A stretch of DNA of 6,364 nt from a bacterium (GTDB lineage: Bacteria > JAMCPX01), in assembly GCA_021815065.1 (NCBI GenBank), contig JAKAHI010000084.1, forward strand, positions 1-6,364. The letters are read 5' to 3'. Below the pieces are notes generated by a model, which worked only from the letters and a program-made list of their open reading frames with translations, was not told where the DNA came from and made no database searches. The translations under genes were made by a program, and so were the position numbers. Each line of letters begins with the position of its first letter. Position 1 is the stretch's first letter. Shown here one piece after another: positions 1-6,364 of this stretch.

Positions 1-88
1 CATAAACGGCACTGTCTTTGACCACAGGAGAGGTTACCGGGAATACGTACTGAGCAGAAAAGATAATGTTATCGTATTTATTATTCAT
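1..88 (-). CDS. N-terminus of a probable amidohydrolase-family protein (cut by window edge)
   Basis: An open frame starts at ATG 88 and runs off the left edge after 29 codons. The peptide contains YDNIIFSAQYVFPV followed by TSPVVKDSAVY. This resembles the first beta strands of metal-dependent amidohydrolases of the chlorohydrolase/cytosine deaminase group, which typically begin with a pattern like 'A-x-Y/W-V-h-P-V-x-S-P-P-h-x-D/N-G-A-h'. In-frame ATGs also exist at 106 and 115 and an in-frame stop lies at 124-122; ATG 88 gives the most family-like N-terminus, although no good Shine-Dalgarno precedes any of the three. It lies 72 bases after the acyltransferase stop on the same strand, so it may be a looser member of the same transcript or the next unit. 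The metal-binding residues lie outside the window, so the family call is tentative and the substrate unknown. Confidence 0.5.
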   Translation of the reverse strand, partial: MNNKYDNIIFSAQYVFPVTSPVVKDSAVY

Positions 89-160
89 GCAGTTCAACGC
101 TACCATAGGAGGCATACAAGTTCAACGAGAACCAGGCCGCTGTCTGCACCGGTTCAAAGA
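89..160 (-). other. Short intergenic gap after the acyltransferase
   Basis: This 72-base gap is the only non-coding stretch in the window. It holds no clear promoter and no hairpin followed by a T-run, so read-through into the next gene is plausible. It contains the short direct repeat annotated separately and a weak inverted repeat (GAACC/GGTTC) at 129-155. Confidence 0.5.
91..127 (-). repeat. 9-base direct repeat CGTTGAACT, two copies 28 bases apart
   Basis: On the minus strand CGTTGAACT occurs at 127-119 and again at 99-91. Each copy is followed within two or three bases by an ATG (at 115 and 88). The second ATG is the preferred start of the amidohydrolase-like gene. It could be a small duplication of the start region, a regulator half-site pair or chance; the sequence does not decide. 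Confidence 0.4.
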
Positions 161-1051
161 TTATTCCGGTTGTTTTTTACGATCGTCCCACATCGGCGTA
201 AAGTGGTACCAATGTTCCGGGTATTGCCGTACGGTCTGCTCCAGCAACGATGCATACCGCTGTGCTGCATCCTGCATCGCTGCATCGCGCTGGTCTCTGG
301 ACTGCGCTCTCACATACACCGGCGGATGGGCAACGACCCTGTACTTCGCCCTTCCGGTCCGCATGACAAAAATTACGAAGATAGGAACACCGCTGACAAG
401 GGCAAAGACATACGGTGCCTGCGGCAGGAAAACATCATGACCGAGGAACTTTACCTTGATAGATTTTTGATCCTTGCTCCATAACAGGTCGCCTGCAATG
501 GCCACAAACCCGTTGTCCTTGAGGAAACGCAGGCCTTCCAGACCTTCGAACTGCGCACTCGAGCCTTTTGTCACGGCTACAATGGTGATCCCGTGGTCTG
601 CAAGGTCTTTTTTTATCTGCGCTTCAATCTGTTCATACTGCCGCACTCCCATGTACAAAAGTATCCTGAAGTTAAGGGTCTGGAGCCCGCGCGCCGCTGC
701 CTCCCAATTCCCGAAATGCGAGGTGAGCAGTATCCCATATTCACCTTTTTGTGCTGCTCCGGAAAGGTACTCCAATCCTTCGCCGGCCCACTCCAAGCCC
801 CCTTGCTGCCCGAATCTCAACCGGTCGACAAAGACGGTAGAGAAATGATGGTACTGTCTCCACGCACACCGCAGATAGAATAGAATATTCTTTCCGGGAT
901 ATAACGCACGGTAAAATTTCACACTGTTTGTGGTCCGCCCCGGAAAGAGAATGAAATATGCCGTCACGATCACCCACGCGGACGCAGACACGATCCAGAG
1001 TCCAAGAATGCGGGACAAAAAAGATATAAACCTGTAGAACAGTCCTTTCAT
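161..1051 (-). CDS. LpxL/HtrB-like lysophospholipid acyltransferase
   Basis: A 296-residue membrane-anchored acyltransferase of the lipid A biosynthesis acyltransferase (LpxL/LpxM) superfamily. These enzymes pass an acyl chain from acyl carrier protein or CoA to a hydroxyl on a lipid or glycolipid at the inner membrane. It has one N-terminal hydrophobic helix (about 15-37), the catalytic HX4E motif in LLTSHFGNWEAA (H112, E117), the downstream block GDLLWSKDQKSIKVKFLG (187-204) followed by FLPQAPYVFAL, and the C-terminal YPEHWYHFTPMW (277-288) seen across the family. Length is near the family norm of about 300. The ATG start overlaps the exporter stop as ATGA, and the upstream ribosome site is weak, so translation is probably coupled to the exporter. 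No lpx gene lies beside it, so a role in acylating the product of this operon is more likely than lipid A maturation. That role is inferred from context. Confidence 0.88.
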   Translation of the reverse strand: MKGLFYRFISFLSRILGLWIVSASAWVIVTAYFILFPGRTTNSVKFYRALYPGKNILFYLRCAWRQYHHFSTVFVDRLRFGQQGGLEWAGEGLEYLSGAAQKGEYGILLTSHFGNWEAAARGLQTLNFRILLYMGVRQYEQIEAQIKKDLADHGITIVAVTKGSSAQFEGLEGLRFLKDNGFVAIAGDLLWSKDQKSIKVKFLGHDVFLPQAPYVFALVSGVPIFVIFVMRTGRAKYRVVAHPPVYVRAQSRDQRDAAMQDAAQRYASLLEQTVRQYPEHWYHFTPMWDDRKKQPE

Positions 1052-4000
1052 AGTTGCTTCTGACCGCGGTCCCCGGCCTTACCAACGAACCAGACCTCTT
1101 CCCTGCCGGGTGCACTTGCTCCCGTAAATGTCACGGTAAATCCCGCAGCGGTGACGGCTTGCATAATATCGGCGCTTGACCGGAAGTAGCCTCTTTGCCC
1201 TTTGATCTTAAGTCTTGCCTGTTCAAGCCAGCGCTCCCATGGTACCTTTCTTGACGAAGGAACGGTTGCCCTGATCACAATAGAACCGCCGGGTTTGAGA
1301 CAGGAAAAGGCCGCTGCGAGTGTTCTTGCAAGCTCCACATCGGAAAGATAATGCAGGATGTCCAGCATAAGAACGGTATTATATTCCCCCACGGGAAGTG
1401 GAAAATCCGGCACCTTACCCTGCATCACGGAACCGCGGGATCCCCACGCCCTCCGGGCCACTCTTACACGGTCAAGGCTTGGATCAATGCCGGAAAAGAA
1501 CACCCCCGGATAAAGATGCAGCAGCCACGAACCCGGGACCCCGTACCCGCACCCGATATCCATGACTTTATCCTGCGGTCCGATAAAACCGGCAAGGCGC
1601 GGAAACATCGGGTCAAACATGACCTTAAACCGGGCAAACATTCTGACATAGGTTTCCATGTACCTGTATGATGCTGTTACCCCTGCTTTATGTTCCCGAG
1701 AGCCTGGCACGTTCACCGGTAAGTATTTTTTCTCTTTGGAAGTGTAAACCACCCTCAGGAGAGGCGGCAGCAGAGTAACGGTCCCAAGCAGTGCATAGCC
1801 CAGTCCGAGGACCATACTCAGTCCCGCACTTCTCAGCATCGCCTGGCCTGCAAATGCCAGGACGCCCAGGCCCAGTATGGTGGACCCTGCATTGAGGAAT
1901 ACCGCTGCCCGTATGGGACGCATGGCAGGATCGTGTTCGTCAAAATACCGCTGGTATGCCCCGATGAAATAGATGGAATAATCGCTTCCCATGCCAAACA
2001 CGACAACCACGAGCAGCAGGCTTGGAATATCCAGAGGACGGTGGAGCAGATAATACGTTGCGAATGTGCACACCAGAGCGAATACAACCGGAAGCAATGC
2101 AAGAACTACCAGAATAAAATCCATAAAATAAAAAGCGAGGACAATGACAAGCCCGACACCGCACAGTATACCCATTCTGACGAACATACTGAAAAGCATG
2201 TCCGACAATCGCCGGGTGAACCAGCTGGCATCGAGCATCTTTCCGATGCGGGCTTGCGATAGCTCGTCATAGAACGACTGAGGATTATAGTCCGTCCCGG
2301 GACGGACCGCGCTCATCATCATCCATTGGTTATTTTTCCAGCTTTGCGTTACACCGAGTATTCCGTAGAGCTGCGGAGGAATAACCGTATCCACAGAGAC
2401 CGGATTCTGCAGACTCTCAAAGAACGGCTCAAAAGCGTTCCGAGAAAATCCAATACGTGCAGATGCAGCGGAGATTTCCCGGTGAAGGGATTGTATCCTT
2501 TGCTTTGTCCAAAAACGCCTCCATGCGGATTCATTTTCCTGTGCCAGTGACTTTCCGGGAAACAGAGATGACAAAGAAAAACCCGAGCGCACGGCACCCG
2601 AGGCCTCGCTTCGCCTGATAAGGGTATCAAGCCGGTCTGCACGGTCTTGCAGTGCATACAGAGAGTTTCCCTGAATAAGGATGTAGGTGGTATCCGACAT
2701 GATGTCTCCCCATGTTTTCCGTACCGTGTTTTCCGCAGCACGCGTCTGTGGACTCTCCGTATTCATTGCCTCGACATCGGCTTTAACCGAAGGTCTCGCA
2801 AGAAAGGCCATCGCCAGTCCAAAGATGCCGACAACGGCAAAGGCTGTCCATCCGCTTGAAAGTGCCAAACGTGTCGTTATCTTTTCCATGGGCATGATGC
2901 CCTCTTTGTGTGCAGGCGATACCCTGCGGAAAACCAAAGGGAACACCGTATGAACGAATGCGAACGAAAAGAGCGTGCCCAGAGCGGTAAACTGTCCGAC
3001 CTCGGCAAGGATCGGGAACCCGCTGAAGCTCAGTGCCAGAAATGAACCCACCGTAGTCAACGATGCCCCGAGTCCGACCCAGAACGATTGACGGGATGCA
3101 TACGTGCCCGAGGTTGCCTGCGTCTGATCGAGGAACAAAAGATATGCAATACCGTAATCGACATTGATAGAAACAATGGCCCCGCCGAAGCCGATGGCAA
3201 GAATTGACAGATTATGCCGGAGAAGCGACATAACAAACAGTGCCATCGCTGTTCCTGCAATGGCAGGGATGAGTGCCATGATACCTATGTACCATCGCGG
3301 GAAACTGATGAGGAGCAGGAGCGCAATCCCGATCGTGGAGAGGAGGAGTGCGCGCATGGTATCCCTTTTAGCAATCGTTTCGTTATCGAGAGCTGCACGG
3401 TAAGAGCCTATGGGTGTGATCGATATTTGTCCTGAAAGGCTGCCGAACTTTTGATGTACTCCTTCTATGAGTCTCTGCATGAGGGCATTGACCCGCACTG
3501 CGAAGGTGCTGTCCGTCGTGGATTTTTTTGGCCCGGCAATGATCAGAATGTGTCTCCTGTCTTTACTCATGATAAAATTATCATAAATGCTGGCATTATG
3601 GACCGGCAAAAGCGATGCCATACGTGCAAGCACCAGGTTCCGCAATCCCAGGGGATCGCTGGCAATCAACCCGGTCTGGCCAAACCCCTCAAGCCCCTGC
3701 AGGCTATCCATCGTCTGTTCCATCTGTGACCGTACCGCGGCAGTGCCCAGTAACGGCAGGACAGAGGTCTCCAGTTCTTTTTGAGAAAACAGGACAGGAA
3801 GGTTTGACACGATGCGGGACAGGAGGAGCGGCATGGCATCCGCCGAGTTTCCGAGACCGACTTCTTTGAACATTCCGCTTTCCTCAAGACCTTGCTGCAC
3901 ATACGTCGCAGCGCTCACAAGGAGCCCGTCATCCGAATGTTCTTTTGTCACACCGATATCGATGACGACCCGGTCAAATACAGGGTAGTGGGTCACAACG

Positions 4001-4158
4001 TACCGCGCATCGGCAATGACCGGATCTTTTTGAGGCATGCCTGCGGTGATATCGGTTTCTATCTTGAGATTGCGCTCGCCGGCTATATAGAACCCCGTGA
4101 ATACCAGTATGACTGCTACAACAACCTTCCACCTGATGAGGGACGACCGTTCGTTCAC
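1048..4158 (-). CDS. MMPL-family (RND-type) exporter fused to a C-terminal SAM-dependent methyltransferase
   Basis: A 1036-residue two-part protein. Residues 1 to about 805 form an RND/MMPL transporter with the expected duplicated 1+5 helix plan: a helix at about 12-27, an extracytoplasmic domain to about 268, five helices to 410 (270-285, 290-310, 318-343, 360-380, 388-410), a helix at about 434-454, a second extracytoplasmic domain to about 650, and five more helices to about 803. Both halves keep the membrane Asp-Tyr pair (VDYGIAY, D334; GSDYSIY, D726) expected of proton-driven members. Residues about 826-1036 are a class I methyltransferase with motif I VMDIGCGYG (865-873), an acidic residue after strand 2 (GIDPS, D892), LMLDILHYLSD (930-940) and LKPGGSIVI (954-962). 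The fusion leaves the methyltransferase after the last helix, hence in the cytoplasm where SAM is. The GTG start at 4158 was chosen because it forms GTGA with the glycosyltransferase stop and has GGAGG upstream; the longer reading from ATG 4335 would overlap the glycosyltransferase by about 180 bases and adds a low-quality N-terminus. It probably exports a lipid-like product. The substrate is unknown. Confidence 0.9.
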   Translation of the reverse strand: MNERSSLIRWKVVVAVILVFTGFYIAGERNLKIETDITAGMPQKDPVIADARYVVTHYPVFDRVVIDIGVTKEHSDDGLLVSAATYVQQGLEESGMFKEVGLGNSADAMPLLLSRIVSNLPVLFSQKELETSVLPLLGTAAVRSQMEQTMDSLQGLEGFGQTGLIASDPLGLRNLVLARMASLLPVHNASIYDNFIMSKDRRHILIIAGPKKSTTDSTFAVRVNALMQRLIEGVHQKFGSLSGQISITPIGSYRAALDNETIAKRDTMRALLLSTIGIALLLLISFPRWYIGIMALIPAIAGTAMALFVMSLLRHNLSILAIGFGGAIVSINVDYGIAYLLFLDQTQATSGTYASRQSFWVGLGASLTTVGSFLALSFSGFPILAEVGQFTALGTLFSFAFVHTVFPLVFRRVSPAHKEGIMPMEKITTRLALSSGWTAFAVVGIFGLAMAFLARPSVKADVEAMNTESPQTRAAENTVRKTWGDIMSDTTYILIQGNSLYALQDRADRLDTLIRRSEASGAVRSGFSLSSLFPGKSLAQENESAWRRFWTKQRIQSLHREISAASARIGFSRNAFEPFFESLQNPVSVDTVIPPQLYGILGVTQSWKNNQWMMMSAVRPGTDYNPQSFYDELSQARIGKMLDASWFTRRLSDMLFSMFVRMGILCGVGLVIVLAFYFMDFILVVLALLPVVFALVCTFATYYLLHRPLDIPSLLLVVVVFGMGSDYSIYFIGAYQRYFDEHDPAMRPIRAAVFLNAGSTILGLGVLAFAGQAMLRSAGLSMVLGLGYALLGTVTLLPPLLRVVYTSKEKKYLPVNVPGSREHKAGVTASYRYMETYVRMFARFKVMFDPMFPRLAGFIGPQDKVMDIGCGYGVPGSWLLHLYPGVFFSGIDPSLDRVRVARRAWGSRGSVMQGKVPDFPLPVGEYNTVLMLDILHYLSDVELARTLAAAFSCLKPGGSIVIRATVPSSRKVPWERWLEQARLKIKGQRGYFRSSADIMQAVTAAGFTVTFTGASAPGREEVWFVGKAGDRGQKQL

Positions 4159-4895
4159 TTTTGTATCAGCCTCCGTCTCCAGCGTAAAGGTACAAGGACC
4201 CTCAGCGTAATCAGCCGGGTAAACGTCGCTGCATTCCTCCAGAAATCGACAAAAGGACGAAAGTGGGATATGCGTTCCCCTTTCGGGGGATACGATACGT
4301 TGACCGGTACTTCGATGATCCGTACGCCGTTCCAATTTGCAAGCACCACGATTTCTACCTCGAATTGGAACCTGCGTGCCCGTGATTTGATAGAGAGTAT
4401 TTCATGGATCGGATATATGCGGAATCCGCTCTGTGAGTCCGAGAGCAGCGGGCCGCCCGACAGCCTTACCCAGAAATTCGAGAATTTTCTTCCAAAGCGG
4501 CTTGTCCATTGTATCCTCGAATCATTGAGCATGTTTTCGCGCTTACCGATAACAAGCGCAGGACCGCCGGATTTTAAAGGGGCCATGAGTGCCACGGCAT
4601 CAGACGGATCATGCTGGCCGTCCCCGTCTATGGTGATGGCAAAATCCGCCGTGCTCGCGGCTTCGGCAAAACCGGTCATGAGTGCCGCTCCTTTCCCGAG
4701 ATTTTCTGAATGGCGCAGCACCGTGATCCCCGGAATGGATTTCAAGCGCACGGAAGTGGCATCCGTGGAACCGTCATCTATGACATAGACAGGCAATCCA
4801 AGTATCAGGGCTTTTTCAACAACAACCTTAATCCCGGACTCATGATTATAGACAGGAATGACGACTGCAAATTGAGGTTCGGCCTTGTTATGCAC
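4155..4895 (-). CDS. Family 2 glycosyltransferase, dolichyl/polyprenyl-phosphate sugar synthase type
   Basis: A 246-residue GT-A fold glycosyltransferase that probably moves a sugar from a nucleotide sugar to a lipid or lipid-linked acceptor on the cytoplasmic face of the inner membrane. Visible motifs are the N-terminal strand VVIPVYNHE (11-19), the nucleotide-binding DDGSTD (40-45), LGKGAAL (66-72), the metal-binding IDGDGQHDP (89-97, a DXD-type motif), and DSQSGFRIY (153-161), typical of DPM1-like enzymes. There is no C-terminal pair of membrane helices; the tail is basic (PLRWRRRLIQK), which may help membrane association. The start is GTG at 4895: an in-frame TAA lies four codons upstream and no other start falls between. 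The stop overlaps the exporter start as GTGA. Family 2 members next to MMPL exporters and LpxL-like acyltransferases also occur in aryl-polyene-type loci. The sugar and acceptor cannot be read from the sequence. Confidence 0.9.
   Translation of the reverse strand: MHNKAEPQFAVVIPVYNHESGIKVVVEKALILGLPVYVIDDGSTDATSVRLKSIPGITVLRHSENLGKGAALMTGFAEAASTADFAITIDGDGQHDPSDAVALMAPLKSGGPALVIGKRENMLNDSRIQWTSRFGRKFSNFWVRLSGGPLLSDSQSGFRIYPIHEILSIKSRARRFQFEVEIVVLANWNGVRIIEVPVNVSYPPKGERISHFRPFVDFWRNAATFTRLITLRVLVPLRWRRRLIQK
4170..4174 (-). promoter_or_regulatory. Ribosome binding site of the exporter-methyltransferase gene
   Basis: GGAGG on the minus strand lies 11 bases upstream of the GTG at 4158, within the last codons of the glycosyltransferase gene. 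Together with the GTGA stop/start overlap it supports starting the exporter at 4158 rather than at the upstream in-frame ATG 4335. Confidence 0.55.
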
Positions 4896-6364
4896 GGGAC
4901 TTTGTTACAAACTCCTTTTTATCGTCCGTGCAGACCTTCTTGATAACCCGCCTGCCCGAGGCAACTGCGGTCGGTACGCCTCCGCCCGGCTCCACCCACT
5001 GCCCGGTAAGATAAAAGTTTTTCAGCCCTTCCAGCGTCTTGGGCACGGGATTTTTCAGACTCTCACCGGTCATAAGCCAGCCTTCGAATGCTCCGCGGTA
5101 GTTCCGGGTATACCTGAAAAAAGTGTACGGTGTCGCAACATCGATCATCTCGACTTTTGCCTTGATACCGGGATAAAACTCCTCGAGCTTGTCCAGTACC
5201 TTGTGCGCAACAACGTCCTTTTCTTTGTAATATGCCTCTTCATTTTTCCTCAGGTCCATCCAGTAATCATACTCCGTTTCCAGCTCAACCTGGATAACTG
5301 TCTTGTCACCGGGATTCATGACCTTGTCATAGCTGTAATCCCGCACAAGCAGATGGTCAACCGGGGTGGTGCCGATCTGAAAAGGATCTTTGAGAAAGAA
5401 AACATTCACCGGCGGATATCTTTTTATCTCTCCCTTCACTCCAAAACTAACCAGCATAAGCGGAGTAAACATCTTCCAACTCTCGAACATATGTTCGAAC
5501 CGCTTGTTCACGTACTTTCCGTCAAGCATGTCATACAGGGTTGCATGGAGGTCTGCGGCCGATATCACGATATCTGCCTTGTGCTCTGAGCCGTCCGCAA
5601 GCCTGACCCCTTCGGCAGTGTCCTTGTTCACGAGTATTTTTCCGACGGTCGCGCTGTAGGCTATCCTGCCGCCGAGTTTTTTGAAGCGTTTTTCTATGGG
5701 CAGGGCAAACCTCAGGGATCCCCCCTCAACCATGCCGAGTTGATCGTGAAACAGGTATCCGAGCATCAGCAGGGAAAACAGGGTCGTCATGCCCGGCAGG
5801 AACAGGTTTACTATGATATCCCGGACCCATGGGTTCTTGAATTTTTTGACGTACTCTTTCAGCGACATATTGTACCGGAAGAAATACCGTAATAGCTTCC
5901 CCTGCTGCCACAGCCCCGAGATTTTTTCAATGATGTTTTTCTTTTGCGGCGCATTGCCTGTCGGTATTTGCAGATCGGACAGTACCATGCACGCATGCAG
6001 GAATTTTTCTATCGTACCCTTGTCTTCAGGTGCCATTGCAATCAACCGGTTTTTTACCGTTTCATAATCAGCGGTAAGCTCAAACGTATTCCCTGTTTTT
6101 GCATCAATGAAATTAATGTAAGATTTTACCGGCAGGAATCTTGCAGCATCGACGATACCGAGTTCTTTGTAGGTCTCATAAACGGACAGGCCAGGCTTTC
6201 TCCCGACAAGCCAGTGAATGCAGCCGTCGATCATGTAATTGCCTGTCTTCCATGATGTGCACACGCCGCCCGGGATCGCAGCATGCTCGAAGATCTGCAC
6301 ATCGTACCCGTTCATGAGTGCATAACAACCCGCGGAAAGTCCGGCAAGCCCGCCTCCAGATCGG
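4888..6364 (-). CDS. CrtI/phytoene-desaturase-type FAD-dependent oxidoreductase (5'-truncated by window edge)
   Basis: Probable flavoprotein oxidoreductase of the phytoene desaturase / retinol saturase superfamily, which desaturates, saturates or isomerises conjugated or isoprenoid chains using FAD. The frame stays open upstream of the first in-window ATG (6315) to the window edge, and those 16 extra codons encode the dinucleotide-binding glycine loop SGGGLAGLSAG, so the true start lies just outside. Numbering from that Met: the second FAD signature is PGGVCTSWKTGNYMIDG (15-31); a substrate-region motif GGSLRFALPIEKRFKKLGG lies at 198-216; the C-terminal FAD motif FYLTGQWVEPGGGVPTAVASG lies at about 434-454. 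The 491 visible residues are close to the usual family length, so few residues are missing. The stop overlaps the start of the glycosyltransferase by 8 bases. The family call is secure. The substrate is not: no carotenoid gene (crtB, crtE) is visible, and the neighbours suggest an acyl or polyene chain instead. Confidence 0.9.
   Translation of the reverse strand, partial: RSGGGLAGLSAGCYALMNGYDVQIFEHAAIPGGVCTSWKTGNYMIDGCIHWLVGRKPGLSVYETYKELGIVDAARFLPVKSYINFIDAKTGNTFELTADYETVKNRLIAMAPEDKGTIEKFLHACMVLSDLQIPTGNAPQKKNIIEKISGLWQQGKLLRYFFRYNMSLKEYVKKFKNPWVRDIIVNLFLPGMTTLFSLLMLGYLFHDQLGMVEGGSLRFALPIEKRFKKLGGRIAYSATVGKILVNKDTAEGVRLADGSEHKADIVISAADLHATLYDMLDGKYVNKRFEHMFESWKMFTPLMLVSFGVKGEIKRYPPVNVFFLKDPFQIGTTPVDHLLVRDYSYDKVMNPGDKTVIQVELETEYDYWMDLRKNEEAYYKEKDVVAHKVLDKLEEFYPGIKAKVEMIDVATPYTFFRYTRNYRGAFEGWLMTGESLKNPVPKTLEGLKNFYLTGQWVEPGGGVPTAVASGRRVIKKVCTDDKKEFVTKSRA
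4912..4916 (-). promoter_or_regulatory. Possible ribosome binding site of the glycosyltransferase gene
   Basis: AGGAG on the minus strand lies within the end of the oxidoreductase gene, 16 bases upstream of the GTG at 4895. The spacing is longer than ideal, so coupling to the oxidoreductase through the 8-base overlap probably matters as well. It is the only purine-rich candidate close to this start. Confidence 0.35.

Noticed and set aside
107..112. A perfect AGGAGG on the plus strand, which might be a ribosome binding site.
   Set aside because: No ATG, GTG or TTG start lies at a suitable distance downstream on the plus strand, and the region downstream is antisense to the acyltransferase end.
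81..149. A 22-codon minus-strand frame starting with GTG in the gap between the acyltransferase and the last gene.
   Set aside because: It has no ribosome binding site, overlaps the start of the amidohydrolase-like gene and has no features beyond length expected by chance.
129..155. An inverted repeat (GAACCGG with CTGGTTC, one wobble pair) just after the acyltransferase stop, considered as a terminator.
   Set aside because: The stem is only about 7 bp with a 13-base loop and no T-run follows it on the minus strand, so it does not look like an intrinsic terminator.
1657..1659. An internal ATG (Met834 of the exporter protein) that could start a free methyltransferase.
   Set aside because: The upstream sequence has only a weak AGGT three bases away and there is no stop between the domains, so a fusion is the simpler reading.
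3892..4788. A 298-codon open frame on the plus strand.
   Set aside because: It is antisense to the glycosyltransferase and the start of the exporter, both of which have clear family motifs. The translation has no recognisable domain and is explained as a shadow frame of the opposite coding strand.
4888..6364. A carotenoid biosynthesis operon, suggested by the CrtI-type enzyme.
   Set aside because: No phytoene synthase, GGPP synthase or cyclase is present, and all downstream overlapping genes are lipid or envelope functions.

Overview
The window is one strand of a tightly packed bacterial operon. All supported genes lie on the minus strand, so transcription runs from the right edge (6364) to the left edge (1). 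Base composition is moderate, about half GC. The genes encode LpxL-type acyl transfer, an RND/MMPL exporter and a polyprenol-phosphate-type glycosyltransferase, which points to a Gram-negative (diderm) bacterium. Desulfobacterota- or Nitrospirota-like lineages are possible, but nothing here fixes the taxon.

Layout in transcription order: (1) 6364-4888, a CrtI/phytoene-desaturase-type FAD oxidoreductase that lacks only its extreme N-terminus because the window cuts it. (2) 4895-4155, a family 2 glycosyltransferase of the dolichyl-phosphate-mannose-synthase type, with a GTG start inside the end of gene 1. (3) 4158-1048, a 1036-residue MMPL-family RND-type exporter carrying a class I SAM-dependent methyltransferase domain at its C-terminus; its GTG start overlaps the stop of gene 2 (GTGA). 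(4) 1051-161, an LpxL/HtrB-like lysophospholipid acyltransferase whose ATG overlaps the stop of gene 3 (ATGA). (5) After a 72-base gap, the first 29 codons of a probable amidohydrolase run off the left edge.

Genes 1-4 overlap end to end (8, 4 and 4 bases), so they are probably translationally coupled and make one functional unit. Oxidoreductase, glycosyltransferase, membrane-anchored acyltransferase, methyltransferase and MMPL exporter together recall the tailoring and export half of aryl-polyene, xanthomonadin and flexirubin-type envelope pigment loci. The inferred job is to modify a fatty-acyl or polyene chain, attach it to a lipid or sugar carrier and move it towards the outer membrane. 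The ketosynthase, acyl-carrier and dehydratase genes that would prove this are not in the window, so the product is unknown. The most unusual feature is the exporter-methyltransferase fusion. No RNA gene, mobile element, CRISPR array, promoter or convincing terminator was seen.
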